A stretch of DNA of 64,000 nucleotides from Streptomyces xanthophaeus (GTDB lineage Bacteria > Actinomycetota > Actinomycetes > Streptomycetales > Streptomycetaceae). A program made the position numbers and the translations under genes. The stretch lies in assembly GCF_000725805.1 (NCBI RefSeq), contig NZ_KL647137.1:207486-271485 (forward strand), given 5' to 3'. Numbering within the stretch: the first letter of the stretch is position 1; each line of letters opens with the position of its first letter. The notes under the pieces were generated by a model. The model saw only the letters and a list, made by a program, of their open reading frames with translations. It was not told the DNA's origin and did no database searches. Positions 53,347-61,841 of the stretch are shown here, one piece after another.

Positions 53347-53730
53347 CTAGGCCGGCTGCCAGGAGCGCAGGCGGTCCGCCACGTCGAAGACGCTGAGGTG
53401 CAGGGCGCGCACCCCGGTCATGAGGTCGCGCCAGTGCTCGTACGGGGCGTCCACCAGCCGGCCGGACGCCTCGATGTACGCGACCGCCACCCCGTAGGCG
53501 AAGTACTCGTTGTGCGCGGGGAGCGGGCGCAGCAGGACGATCGCCTCAAGGAGCGCGGCGGCGCGCCAGTAGGCGTCCGGGTCGTCCACGTGCAGGCTGG
53601 GCGTGTTCACCCGGTGCCGGGCCACGGCGGCGGCCAGCGCCGAGTGGTCGGCGACCTCCACGTCCTTGAACAGGGCTTCCTGCCGCTCCAGTAGCCAGCG
53701 GTGGTCGATGTGCAGTTCCACGCGCCTCAC
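53347..53730 (-). CDS. Fic/Doc-like toxin-component protein, degenerate active motif
   Basis: This roughly 127-residue protein ('ELHIDHRWLLERQEALFKD', 'HSALAAAVARHRVNTPSLHV', 'YWRAAALLEAIVLLRPLPAH', 'FAYGVAVAYIEASG') matches the small Streptomyces proteins annotated as Fic-family toxin components. The catalytic Fic motif HxFx(D/E)GNxR is not present; 'RPLPAHNEYFAYG' occupies the place. GTG at 53730 or 53721 is the start. No ribbon-helix-helix antitoxin gene precedes it; only a 21-codon frame (53727-53792) overlaps by GTGA. It may be inactive as an AMPylator. Confidence 0.65.
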   Translation of the reverse strand: MRRVELHIDHRWLLERQEALFKDVEVADHSALAAAVARHRVNTPSLHVDDPDAYWRAAALLEAIVLLRPLPAHNEYFAYGVAVAYIEASGRLVDAPYEHWRDLMTGVRALHLSVFDVADRLRSWQPA

Positions 53731-53904
53731 GCCGCCCGGGAAACGGGGCGCGCGGGTTCGGCCCCGCGCGCGCAAGTGAAGGTGTCGGCCATGCTCCGAG
53801 TATGGTGCTGCTTCGCCTGTTGGGGAGGAAGTGAGCCCAATCCGTCCCGCTTTCAGGGTCATTCGGTGCGCCGAGCGCGCCTCGGCAGGAAGGCACCCCG
53901 AACC

Positions 53905-54258
53905 GTGACCGCCGCATGGGACACCGTCACCGCACTCGCCGCCCGCTTCGACGCGGCCGACGCCGAGCGGGGCATCCGGCCCCAGGAGAGCCACGTACTC
54001 CAAGTCCTGAAGATCGGGGAGGAGTTCGGCGAGGCCGCCCAGGCCGTGATCGGGGTCAAGGGGACCAATCCGCGCAAGGGCCAGTCCCACAGCTGGGAGG
54101 ACGTCCACGACGAGGTGTGCGACGTGGCCATCACCGCCCTGGTCGCCCTCGCCCGGATGCGTCCCGACGCGGAGGAGTACTTCGCGGGGCAGCTGCGGCT
54201 CAAGTCGGGCAAGTTCCTGCCAGCCCCGAGCGGGCCGACCGCTGCCGCCGAGAGCTGA
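53905..54258 (+). CDS. MazG-like NTP pyrophosphohydrolase-family protein
   Basis: This 117-residue helical protein has the MazG-like motif 'VLKIGEEFGEAAQAVIGVKG', with the EExxE-type acidic helix, and a second acidic helix 'DVHDEVCDVAITALVALARM'. Such proteins hydrolyse (d)NTPs or related nucleotides with Mg2+. GTG 53905 follows AGGAAGG. An alternative ATG at 53791 would add 38 residues that look non-conserved. Confidence 0.82.
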   Translation: MTAAWDTVTALAARFDAADAERGIRPQESHVLQVLKIGEEFGEAAQAVIGVKGTNPRKGQSHSWEDVHDEVCDVAITALVALARMRPDAEEYFAGQLRLKSGKFLPAPSGPTAAAES

Positions 54259-54382
54259 CACGGGGCCTGCGGGGCCGGGTCACAGGCCTGTGACTTCGGG
54301 ATTTCCCTTCGGCAGAGGTGTTCCGTAGCACGGGCTGCGCCTCCTACGGTCTGATCAGCACAGTTCCGGACCAGGAGGCAGC

Positions 54383-54880
54383 GTGACGCGGGAGATCGAC
54401 ATCGACCAGCTGGTGGCGGCGATGAAGACGGTGGACGAGGCGGGCCGCCTCTTCGAGGAGGCCCTCGGGGTGTACGAGGCGCGCGGCCTCAAGCGGACCA
54501 GCGACGACTTCAAGGTGGCGGGCGGCACAGTCCAGACCCTCCAGGGCGCCGAGGAGATGGCTCTCGGGGCCAGGCGGTACCTCACGGAGCTCGCGCTGAT
54601 ACTCGGCCACGCGGCCGCCGGTCTGGAGGGCCGGGTCGCCGGGAGGATGCCCGCTGCCCGGGCCGGATTCACCGGGGTGCCGGGCGGAGGCTCCCGGATG
54701 GGCCGTCCGCTGCTGGAACCGACCCTGGAGGGGCTCCGGCTGCTGCTGACCGTCGACCTCTTCGGGCCCGAGTTCAGGGCGCAGGTGGAGGAGGTCGTGC
54801 AGGCGGAGAAGGCGACGTACCCCGATCCCTCGGCGTTCCGGGTCCCCGGAGCCGTCGCCTCCGCGGGCCGCAGCCTCTGA
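54383..54880 (+). CDS. Hypothetical protein
   Basis: This 165-residue, mostly helical, acidic protein ('IDIDQLVAAMKTVDEAGRLF', 'GAEEMALGARRYLTELALIL') has no signal peptide or recognisable domain. GTG at 54383 has a strong AGGAGG site. The gene lies 68 bp upstream of another small unknown gene on the same strand, so the two may be cotranscribed. Confidence 0.65.
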   Translation: MTREIDIDQLVAAMKTVDEAGRLFEEALGVYEARGLKRTSDDFKVAGGTVQTLQGAEEMALGARRYLTELALILGHAAAGLEGRVAGRMPAARAGFTGVPGGGSRMGRPLLEPTLEGLRLLLTVDLFGPEFRAQVEEVVQAEKATYPDPSAFRVPGAVASAGRSL

Positions 54881-54948
54881 GCGGCGTGCAGGGCCCTGCG
54901 CGGCGTCCCCGGGGTGCAGGGCCCGGCCGACGGGGCGAGGGTGGGGGT

Positions 54949-55197
54949 ATGCGCCATGCACCGGTCGTCGTACACCGGATCCACCCGTCGGGCGGCCGGC
55001 AGGTCACCCTGCGGACCGGGAGCGGTGAGGAGTCCCTCGGACTGGCCCGATCCGACGAGGACGTCATCGAGTTCCTGAGGCGGGCCGGGCTGCCCGACCC
55101 CGACGACGCGGTCCTGGGGGAGGGGCACCTGCTGGAGTGGGAGTCCGACGCACCCCACGTGTACCAGCTCGACCTTCCGACCGCCGACCTCCCCTGA
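54949..55197 (+). CDS. Small hypothetical protein
   Basis: This 82-residue protein ('HAPVVVHRIHPSGGRQVTLR', 'DEDVIEFLRRAGLPDPDDAV', 'LLEWESDAPHVYQLD') has balanced composition and is plausibly real. The family was not recognised. The start is ATG at 54949, after a GGGTGGGGG stretch. Confidence 0.6.
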   Translation: MRHAPVVVHRIHPSGGRQVTLRTGSGEESLGLARSDEDVIEFLRRAGLPDPDDAVLGEGHLLEWESDAPHVYQLDLPTADLP

Positions 55198-55272
55198 ACC
55201 CGTCCGGCGAACGGGGCCGGGCGGGGCGGGGCCTTCGGTGCGGCGGAGACGGACGGGACCCTGTGGCCGGCC

Positions 55273-56019
55273 TCAGGCCGGCTTGCGCCACACGGAGATG
55301 TGCTTCGCCGAGTCCTGGGTGAACGGCGCCCCGTCCCAGTCCGCGACGCGGCGTTCCCTCTCCAGTCCGGCGATCCGTGCCATCAGGTCGAGCTCCGCCG
55401 GCCAGGCGTAGCGGTGCCGGGAGTTCTCGCGGCGGTAGCGGTCGTCGCCGTCGTGGCCGTCGCGGGTGAAGTGGTGCGAGACGAGGATCTGCTCGACGAG
55501 GTCGAAGGTGTCGAAGCCGAGATGCTGCTCGGAGACGTCGAACGGCACCGCGACCTGGCCGGGCGGCAGGAACCGCAGCGGCGGCACGCCCAGCTCGATG
55601 ACGAACCGGCCGCCGGGCTCCAGATGGCGTGCGGCGTTGCGGAAGCACTCGACCTGCTCGTCCTGCGTGAGCAGGTTCGTGATGGTGTTGTAGACGAGAT
55701 AGACCAGGCTGAACCCGCCGGGCACGACGGTGGTGGCCATGTCCCCGATGACCACCGGGAGCGTGTCCTCGTCGGCCTTGCGCCGCAGCACCGCTGCCAT
55801 GTGCTCGGACAGTTCGATGCCCACCACCGGCACGCCGCGTTCCCGGAGCGGGACGCCCACCCGTCCGGTCCCGATGGCGAACTCCAGGGCCCGGCCGTCT
55901 CCGGCGAGCTCGGCGAGGAAGGCGATGGTCGGTCCGAGAACGGCGGCCGAGGACGACTCGGCCTCCTCGGCGTCGTAGCGGTCGGCGGTCGCACGGGTCC
56001 ACAGCTCACTGCTCGTCAC
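55273..56019 (-). CDS. Class I SAM-dependent methyltransferase
   Basis: This 248-residue protein has motif I 'RALEFAIGTGRVGVPLRERG', the acidic end of beta-2 'VVGIELSEHMAAVLR', motif II 'LPVVIGDMATTVVPGGFSLV' and 'ARHLEPGGRFVIELG'. The acceptor substrate is unknown. It is convergent with the small gene ending at 55197. Confidence 0.88.
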   Translation of the reverse strand: MTSSELWTRATADRYDAEEAESSSAAVLGPTIAFLAELAGDGRALEFAIGTGRVGVPLRERGVPVVGIELSEHMAAVLRRKADEDTLPVVIGDMATTVVPGGFSLVYLVYNTITNLLTQDEQVECFRNAARHLEPGGRFVIELGVPPLRFLPPGQVAVPFDVSEQHLGFDTFDLVEQILVSHHFTRDGHDGDDRYRRENSRHRYAWPAELDLMARIAGLERERRVADWDGAPFTQDSAKHISVWRKPA

Positions 56020-56119
56020 GGGCGGTCACTTTGCCGGGTGCCGGGGGGTGCTGTCGACGCATTTACCTTCCATCGGCTCCGAACGCCCCTCGGCCGGAAC
56101 GCCCCTCGGCCCGGGCCCC

Positions 56120-56563
56120 TCAGTCCAGGTAGGTGAAGGAGAGCGGGTTCGTGAGCTGCCCGCAGGGGGTCGCCGCGAAGACGGACACGGTCGCGGCCGC
56201 GGGCCACGGGGGAGTGACGGCGACCAGGGCCGTGTCGCTGAGGACCACCACGGTGGTGGCCTCCTGTCCCGTGAAGCAGCCGTCCGGTCCGAGGGAGCCG
56301 AAGAGCACCCGGGTGTACGGGGTCAGGCCGGTGCCGTTCAGGGTGACCTGGGTGCCCCCGCTGCGGGGGCCGGCGTCGGGCAGGATCGCGACGAGCTGCC
56401 CCTGGGGCGCCTCGTCCGGCCGGCCCGGGCGGACGGGGGGCGAGGCGGGGGAGCAGTGCGCCGGCCCGGCGGCCCGGGCCGGCGGGGCGGTGACCGACGG
56501 CAGGGTGCACAGGGACAGTGCGGCGAGCAGGATCGCGGCAGCGCGGCGGTGCGTACGTGTCAA
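56120..56563 (-). CDS. Secreted IPT/TIG-domain protein
   Basis: This roughly 147-residue exported protein has a signal peptide ('THRRAAAILLAALSLCTLPS') and one IPT/TIG immunoglobulin-like domain ('ILPDAGPRSGGTQVTLNGTG', 'TRVLFGSLGPDGCFTGQ', ending 'LTNPLSFTYLD'). TTG at 56563 is preferred because GGAAGG lies at a good distance and the signal peptide starts there; ATG at 56617 is the alternative, without a clear ribosome-binding site. Cell-surface or adhesion roles are typical of the domain; the function is unknown. Confidence 0.72.
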   Translation of the reverse strand: MTRTHRRAAAILLAALSLCTLPSVTAPPARAAGPAHCSPASPPVRPGRPDEAPQGQLVAILPDAGPRSGGTQVTLNGTGLTPYTRVLFGSLGPDGCFTGQEATTVVVLSDTALVAVTPPWPAAATVSVFAATPCGQLTNPLSFTYLD

Positions 56564-56770
56564 GGCGGTGCCTTCCAGCGGAGGGAGGCGGGGCCGGAGG
56601 AACCGCGCCGTCCCCATGATGAACAGGGCGCAACGCAGTAAGCCAGGATAAATCAGCTCATGTCGCCTGCGAACCTGATGCGCACCGGCAGGATTCCGAA
56701 CTCTGCATCTGCTGTGAAATTCGTCGGATCACCTCATAGGTGCAGCCTCTGAGAGCTGTATAGTCCGCAT

Positions 56771-57580
56771 GTGCAATTCCCGCGGACCTGTCTCCGGGCG
56801 TGCGGCGGAGACCCTGCTGCCCCGGAGACGGACCGGCCACAGCCGACGTACCGCCCGCGCACACACCACCGCGGATCGGTGCGGTTCTCGGACGGGACGA
56901 CGCTGCTGGCGACCGTACCGCTGACCGCGGGGGTGGCCCGTTTCACCACCTCGGCACTCCAGCCCGGCTCGCATCCCGTCACCGCGCAGTACGAAGGTGA
57001 CCCGGTCTTCGCCGGGAGCGGGACAGCCGGTCCTGCCGCGGTGACGGTCGGGTTCAGCTCGCCCTGCCTCACGACCCCCCACCACGGTCCCCTGACCGTG
57101 GCCGAGGGCCAGGCGCTGTGCATCGGCCCCGGCGGCTCCCAGAGCGGGCCGGTCCAGGTGCGGCCGGGCGGCGCCCTGGCCGTGACGGGCGCCCGGATCA
57201 CCGGCCCCGTGTCCGCCGACGGCGCACGCGCCGTCACCGTCTGCGGCTCCGTACTCACCGGGCCCGTCAGCGTCAGGGGCAGCAGCGGCTACGTGCTGAT
57301 CGGCTCGGCCGGCGCCGGTGAGCGTCCCTGCGCGGGCAGCACCACGACCGGGCCCCTGGTCGTGGAGGCCAACACCGCGGGCGTCGAGGCCTCGGCCAAC
57401 AAGGTGACGGGCCCCGTGACCGTGACCGGCAACAGCGGAGCGGGCCTGCCGCCCGGGAAGGACGCCCCCGCAGCGGAGTCGAACCGGGTCACCGGTCCGC
57501 TGCGCTGCGAGGGCAACACCCCGACGCTCCATCAGAGCGGGAACACGGTGACGGGCCCGCGGACGGGCCAGTGCCGCTGA
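56771..57580 (+). pseudogene. 5'-truncated secreted Ig-like repeat protein
   Basis: From about 56872 the frame encodes the end of an Ig-like (Big_3_5) repeat: 'VRFSDGTTLLATVPLTAGVA', 'GSHPVTAQYEGDPVFAGS'. A Cys-containing beta-helix-like region rich in TGPVxV repeats follows, as in some Streptomyces surface proteins. The first part of the Ig fold, the signal peptide and any ribosome-binding site are missing; residues 1-34 of the frame look non-coding. It is probably a broken gene. It faces away from the secreted IPT/TIG gene at 56120. Confidence 0.65.
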
Positions 57581-57600
57581 CCGCTCCCGGCAGCCCGACG

Positions 57601-57633
57601 CACCGGGCGGAGGCGCCTCGCCGCCGCCCGGTG
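57601..57633. terminator. Terminator between convergent genes
   Basis: CACCGGGCGG (57601-57610) pairs perfectly with CCGCCCGGTG (57624-57633) across a 13-nt loop, between the Ig-like remnant and the SHOCT gene. Confidence 0.65.
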
Positions 57634-57677
57634 CTCATCGGTGCGTCATGGGTGCGTCATCGGTGCGGCGGCGGGGC

Positions 57678-57983
57678 TCAGGCCGGCCCGCCCGCGGCGC
57701 TGCGGCCGAACTGCTCGTCCAGCACGGACAGCCGCCGCCAGTACTCGTCCTCGTCGATCTCACCGGAGGCGAAGCGGCGCCCCAGGACCGTGATCGGGGA
57801 GTGCTCACCGGTTACGGCGCCGGAGCCGCGGCCCTGCCAGGGTCCGCGGCGGCTGCGCCACACCGTGCGGCGCAGCACGGTGACCGCACCGATCACGGCG
57901 GCTGCCCAGATCAGTGGGAAGAACAGGATCCACGGGCCGGGCCCCTCGTACGCGAGGGTGGTGAGAGTGGTGAGGGTGTTCAT
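57678..57983 (-). CDS. Membrane-anchored SHOCT-domain protein
   Basis: This 101-residue protein has one membrane helix ('WILFFPLIWAAAVIGAVTVL', about residues 18-37), a basic stop-transfer segment and a C-terminal SHOCT motif ('VLGRRFASGEIDEDEYWRRL'). SHOCT proteins are small membrane proteins of unclear function, often near transporters or two-component systems. The next gene upstream (58131-58805) is such a system on the same strand. Confidence 0.85.
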   Translation of the reverse strand: MNTLTTLTTLAYEGPGPWILFFPLIWAAAVIGAVTVLRRTVWRSRRGPWQGRGSGAVTGEHSPITVLGRRFASGEIDEDEYWRRLSVLDEQFGRSAAGGPA

Positions 57984-58130
57984 CGCGGTTCAGCTCCTCG
58001 GAAGGGGGAGGTCGGTAGCGGGACTTCCTGTCCCACTCCGAGCCTCGCTCCGCGAAGGCCCCGGGTCGTCGTACGACCGGCGGCACCGTCCCTGCTCCGC
58101 CGGGAGTACGTGCGCCGCCGGTCCTGGGTC

Positions 58131-58805
58131 TCAGCCCAGCCAGCCGGGCCGCACCAGCCCCGACTCGTAGGCCAGGACGACCAGTTGTGCGCGGTCCCGG
58201 GCCCCCAGCTTGACCATCGTCCGGCTGACGTGGGTCTTCGCCGTGAGCGGGCTGACGACCAGCCGCCGGGCGATTTCCTCGTTCGACAGGCCCATCCCCA
58301 CCAGGGCCATGACCTCCCGCTCCCGGTCGGTGAGCCGCCCGAGGTCCAGGCCCGTGCCCTCGGCCGCGGGCGGTCTGGAACGGGCCGCGAACTCGGCGAT
58401 CAGGCGGCGCGTGACCCCCGGGGACAGCAGGGCGTCGCCCTCCACCACCGCCCGGACCGCACGCAGCAGTTCCGCCGGTTCGGTGTCCTTCACCAGGAAG
58501 CCCGAGGCGCCGGACCGGATCGCCTCGAAGACGTACTCGTCCAGCTCGAAGGTGGTCAGCATGACCACCCGGACGCCCTCCAGGGCCCCGTCCCCGGTGA
58601 TGCGCCGGGTGGCGGCGAGGCCGTCGAGCACCGGCATCCGGATGTCCATGAGGACGACATCGGGCCGCAGTTCCCGCACCAGGCGGACGGCCTCCGCGCC
58701 GTCGGAGGCCTCCCCGGCGACCTCGATGTCGGGCTGGGCGTCGAGCAGGGCCCGGAAGCCGGCCCGCACGAGCAGCTGGTCGTCGGCGAGCAGTACACGG
58801 ATCAC
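58131..58805 (-). CDS. NarL/FixJ-family response regulator
   Basis: This 224-residue protein has a receiver domain with 'IRVLLADDQLLVRAGFRALL', phosphoacceptor 'PDVVLMDIRMPVLDG' and Lys in 'GFLVKDTEPAELLRA'. The LuxR-type helix-turn-helix is 'LTDREREVMALVGMGLSNEE' to 'TAKTHVSRTMVKLGARDRAQ'. The start overlaps the kinase stop by 4 bp (ATGA). It forms a standard Streptomyces two-component pair. Confidence 0.95.
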   Translation of the reverse strand: MIRVLLADDQLLVRAGFRALLDAQPDIEVAGEASDGAEAVRLVRELRPDVVLMDIRMPVLDGLAATRRITGDGALEGVRVVMLTTFELDEYVFEAIRSGASGFLVKDTEPAELLRAVRAVVEGDALLSPGVTRRLIAEFAARSRPPAAEGTGLDLGRLTDREREVMALVGMGLSNEEIARRLVVSPLTAKTHVSRTMVKLGARDRAQLVVLAYESGLVRPGWLG

Positions 58806-60007
58806 GGGTCCTCCCGGGGGGTTACGGCCTGCACCGGGAGGCGGGCGACCACGGCGAAGCCGCCCTCCGGCCGTGGACCGGCCTCGATGCTGCCGCCGAG
58901 CGCCGAGGCCCGCTCGCGCATGCCCACGAGGCCGGTCCCGCTCCCGCCCGAAGGGGCGCCGGTGGCCGGCCCGCCATCGGCCACGTGCAGTTCCAGGTCC
59001 CGCGGCTGCCAGACCAGGCGGACCCGGGCGGTACGCGCACCGGAGTGCCGCACGACATTGGTCAGGGCCTCCTGCACGATCCGGAAGGCAGCGAGGTCCA
59101 CTCCGGGCGGCAGCCCCCGGGGCTGCCCCTCCACCGTGACCTCGACGGTCAGCCCGGCCGTGGCCGCCTGCTCCACGAGCTCGGACAGCCGGTCGAGACC
59201 GGGCGCGGGCGTACGCGGCGCCTCGCCGGGCGCGCGCAGGGTGTCGAGCACCTGCCGCACCTCTCCCAGGGCCTCCTTGCTGGCGGCCTTGATGGTGGTG
59301 AGCGCCGTACGGGCCTGCTCGGGATCACTGTCGAGCAGGGCCAGCCCGACCCCCGCCTGGACGTTGATCACCGAAATGCTGTGGGCCAGGACGTCGTGGA
59401 GTTCGCGGGCGATCCGCAGCCGCTCCTCGCCCACCCGGCGCCGCTCCGCGGCCGCCCGCTCGGCCCGGTCCCGGGCCCACTGCTCCCTGCGGGTGCGGAC
59501 CAGCTCGGAGACGGCGAGGATCGCCAGCACCCATGCGGCCGCCGCCAGTTCCTGCGCCCACGGAGCCGGCCCGTCCCCGGGCGGCGGGAGCCACCGGTAG
59601 AGCCAGTGCCCGATGAGCAGGTGCCCGGCCCACAGCAGGGCGACGGCGCCCCACGCGGCCCTGCGGTGACCGGCGATCACCGCGGCGAAGCAGGCCAGGG
59701 CCAGGCTGATGAAGACCGGCCCGTACGGATACCCGGCGCCGACATACACCAGGGTGACGGCGGCGACCCCGTACACCACGGCCACCGGATACCGGTGGCG
59801 CCACACGAGCAGGAGCGGGCCGAGCAGCAGCAGGAGCCGCGCGAACCAGTCGACGGCGACCCGCCCGCTCTGCTCGTGCGCCGCCCACCCCGAACCGATC
59901 TGCGCGAGGACGGCGACGAACAGCGAGGAGCGCCAGGCCGGGCCCCGCCCCGCCCGCTCCACCCACCGCCGCCAGGGAGGCCCCGGGCGTTCGCGCTGCT
60001 CATCCAT
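58802..60007 (-). CDS. Sensor histidine kinase (HisKA_3 type)
   Basis: This 401-residue membrane kinase has a basic N-terminus, about five membrane helices up to residue 170, the phosphoacceptor motif 'LRIARELHDVLAHSISVINV' and an HATPase with N-box 'IVQEALTNVVRHSGA' and 'GSGTGLVGMRERASALGGSI'. The signal is unknown. ATG 60007 is preferred over GTG 60016. It is coupled to the response regulator that follows. Confidence 0.93.
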   Translation of the reverse strand: MDEQRERPGPPWRRWVERAGRGPAWRSSLFVAVLAQIGSGWAAHEQSGRVAVDWFARLLLLLGPLLLVWRHRYPVAVVYGVAAVTLVYVGAGYPYGPVFISLALACFAAVIAGHRRAAWGAVALLWAGHLLIGHWLYRWLPPPGDGPAPWAQELAAAAWVLAILAVSELVRTRREQWARDRAERAAAERRRVGEERLRIARELHDVLAHSISVINVQAGVGLALLDSDPEQARTALTTIKAASKEALGEVRQVLDTLRAPGEAPRTPAPGLDRLSELVEQAATAGLTVEVTVEGQPRGLPPGVDLAAFRIVQEALTNVVRHSGARTARVRLVWQPRDLELHVADGGPATGAPSGGSGTGLVGMRERASALGGSIEAGPRPEGGFAVVARLPVQAVTPREDP

Positions 60008-60233
60008 ACGAGCCACGCTAGACGGCGCCCGCCGTCACCTGCGTCACCCCGACGTAGCGTTTCCCGCGTACTCCCACGGTAGTACGCGGGTCAGCCGGGC
60101 CCGGTCCGGCGGCCCTGCCGTGTGCTGTGGCGCCCTGCCGTGCGCTGCACGGTGGCCCCGCCTCCGGCACGGGACCCCACGGGTACTAGAGTGCGATCTT
60201 TGTTCGATTGTGCTGGTGATGTGGGGGAGCGGA

Positions 60234-60665
60234 ATGAGTGCGCAACTGCGGGACACCGCAGACGAGTTGGCCGGGGTGCTGTGGCGGGAGCACACCGTGT
60301 ACCGCGACCGGGGCGGAGCCGTCGTCATCCGGGGGGAGCACGTCCAGCGCTGGATCAGCCTCTCCACCGGCGCGGGCCGCGACGAGATCCTGCTGCGCGC
60401 CGGACGGATCCTCGACGGCGGTACGACCGCACCGGCCCGTTCGGAGGCGGTCGCCAGCCTCACGGCGGGCACCGGCGAACTCGCCGCGGCCTGCCGCCGC
60501 CTGCTGTCCGAGACCGCGCCGGGCCCGTCCGCACCCCCGCGCACCACCCGCCGCCGCCGCGGCACGCGCACGGGCCGGCACACCAGCCTCCGGTCGTGGC
60601 TGGTCGTGGCCTGCCTGTTCGGGATCATCGCCCTCTACGCCACGACCACGGGCGGAGTCATCTGA
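60234..60665 (+). CDS. Small C-terminally membrane-anchored hypothetical protein
   Basis: This 143-residue protein has a soluble N-terminal part ('LRDTADELAGVLWREHTVYR', 'EHVQRWISLSTGAGRDEILL'), a Pro/Arg-rich linker and one C-terminal membrane helix ('WLVVACLFGIIALYAT'). The family was not recognised. It ends 2 bp before the barstar-domain gene, so the two are probably cotranscribed. Start ATG follows GGGGGAG. Confidence 0.72.
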   Translation: MSAQLRDTADELAGVLWREHTVYRDRGGAVVIRGEHVQRWISLSTGAGRDEILLRAGRILDGGTTAPARSEAVASLTAGTGELAAACRRLLSETAPGPSAPPRTTRRRRGTRTGRHTSLRSWLVVACLFGIIALYATTTGGVI

Positions 60666-60667
60666 GC

Positions 60668-61771
60668 GTGGCCGCGAACGGGGCGGGCGAGGCGGACGGC
60701 GAGCGTCGCGGGCGCGCGCGGTACAGCCTGACCAGGGCGGAGGACGGCCAGGTCTGGGGCGTCTGTGCCGAGGCCGAGGGGCTGTTCGGGACGCCCTGGC
60801 GCCACGGCTACGCACTGTCCGGCTGGGTCCCGGAAGGGACCGGGATGCGCGGCTGGACCGGCCACGAGGTGTGGTGGGTACCGCAGGACGCCGCCCTCGG
60901 TCCCTGGCTGCTCCAGGACGCCGAGAGCCTCGACCACCTCCTGGATGCGGACGGTCCCGTCCTCATCGGCCGGGACGGTCACGACGACCCGCCGCAGGCG
61001 CACGGCGGCGCCGTCCGGCTGCACGACGGCCGGCGCTGGCTGGGTACGTGCCGGGAGTTCACCCGCGTCCTGCCTCCCCGGCCGGTGGAACCCCCGGTCC
61101 TCCTGCGCGGAACGGCCCCGAGTGACGAGCTGCGGCGGACCCTGGAGACGGCCCCCCGGCTCCCGCTGGACCTGGGGGAGGCCGTCCTGTCGGTACGGGA
61201 CGGCCGGGGCGAGCCGTTCGCCGGATTGCGCCTGTGGGTCACCGTCAGCGCCTGGCACCCGTCCGTACACGGCGCAGGCCTGATCGACCTGGAACTGGAA
61301 GGCAAACTCTCCGCGCCTGTCCCGGAGCAGGCCCGGCCGCTCTGGGAGCAGTGGCTCGCCGGACCGCCGCGGGCGCCCGGCGCCTGGGCCGGACTCGACA
61401 CCCGGCAGCGCCGGGCCTGGCTGGACCACGTCCGGGAGCGGCGCGGCCGGCCGGCGCCCGACGGCCGGGCGTCCGGCCGGTCGCACACGCTCGACGGCCG
61501 ACACGTCACGGACGTCCCCGGCCTCTACCTGGCGCTCGGCGAAGCGGTCAACGGGCCGGGCGGCTACCTCGGCGGCTGCCCGAGCTCCCTCGCGGACTGC
61601 CTGGGCGGCTCCTCGGGCTACACCGCCCCCGGGACCCTGCTCTGGCGGGACGCCGCGACGGCGCGCGAGCACCTGTCCAACGCCCTGGAGCCGGACGGCC
61701 GGCCGTACGACCTGTTCGGCGAGGTGCTCGGCATCCTGGCCGAATTCAGGATGCGGGTCGTCCTGGCGTGA
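60668..61771 (+). CDS. Large protein with C-terminal barstar (RNase-inhibitor) domain
   Basis: This is a 367-residue protein. The last roughly 90 residues match barstar: 'LDGRHVTDVPGLYLALGEAV', 'GGYLGGCPSSLADCLGG', 'LLWRDAATAREHLS'. The first 270 residues are Trp-rich ('SGWVPEGTGMRGWTGHEVWW', 'LRLWVTVSAWHPSVHGAGLI') and unknown. Barstar domains bind and block barnase-type ribonucleases, so the gene may give immunity to a toxin RNase; no such RNase is seen in the window. The GTG start at 60668 directly follows the upstream gene. Confidence 0.75.
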   Translation: MAANGAGEADGERRGRARYSLTRAEDGQVWGVCAEAEGLFGTPWRHGYALSGWVPEGTGMRGWTGHEVWWVPQDAALGPWLLQDAESLDHLLDADGPVLIGRDGHDDPPQAHGGAVRLHDGRRWLGTCREFTRVLPPRPVEPPVLLRGTAPSDELRRTLETAPRLPLDLGEAVLSVRDGRGEPFAGLRLWVTVSAWHPSVHGAGLIDLELEGKLSAPVPEQARPLWEQWLAGPPRAPGAWAGLDTRQRRAWLDHVRERRGRPAPDGRASGRSHTLDGRHVTDVPGLYLALGEAVNGPGGYLGGCPSSLADCLGGSSGYTAPGTLLWRDAATAREHLSNALEPDGRPYDLFGEVLGILAEFRMRVVLA

Positions 61772-61841
61772 GCGGGGCGGACGGCGCCGGTGGCCAGAGC
61801 GTCCGGCGGGCCGAGGGACCTGCGGTCACGGTGTCCTGTGG

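Noticed and set aside
53727..53792. Mini-antitoxin gene upstream of the Fic-like gene
   Set aside because: Only 21 codons, no ribosome-binding site, no recognisable antitoxin motif; mentioned only as an overlap.
53701..53904. Longer N-terminus for the MazG-like protein (ATG 53791 or earlier)
   Set aside because: The added residues are not conserved in character, and GTG 53905 has a good AGGAAGG site.
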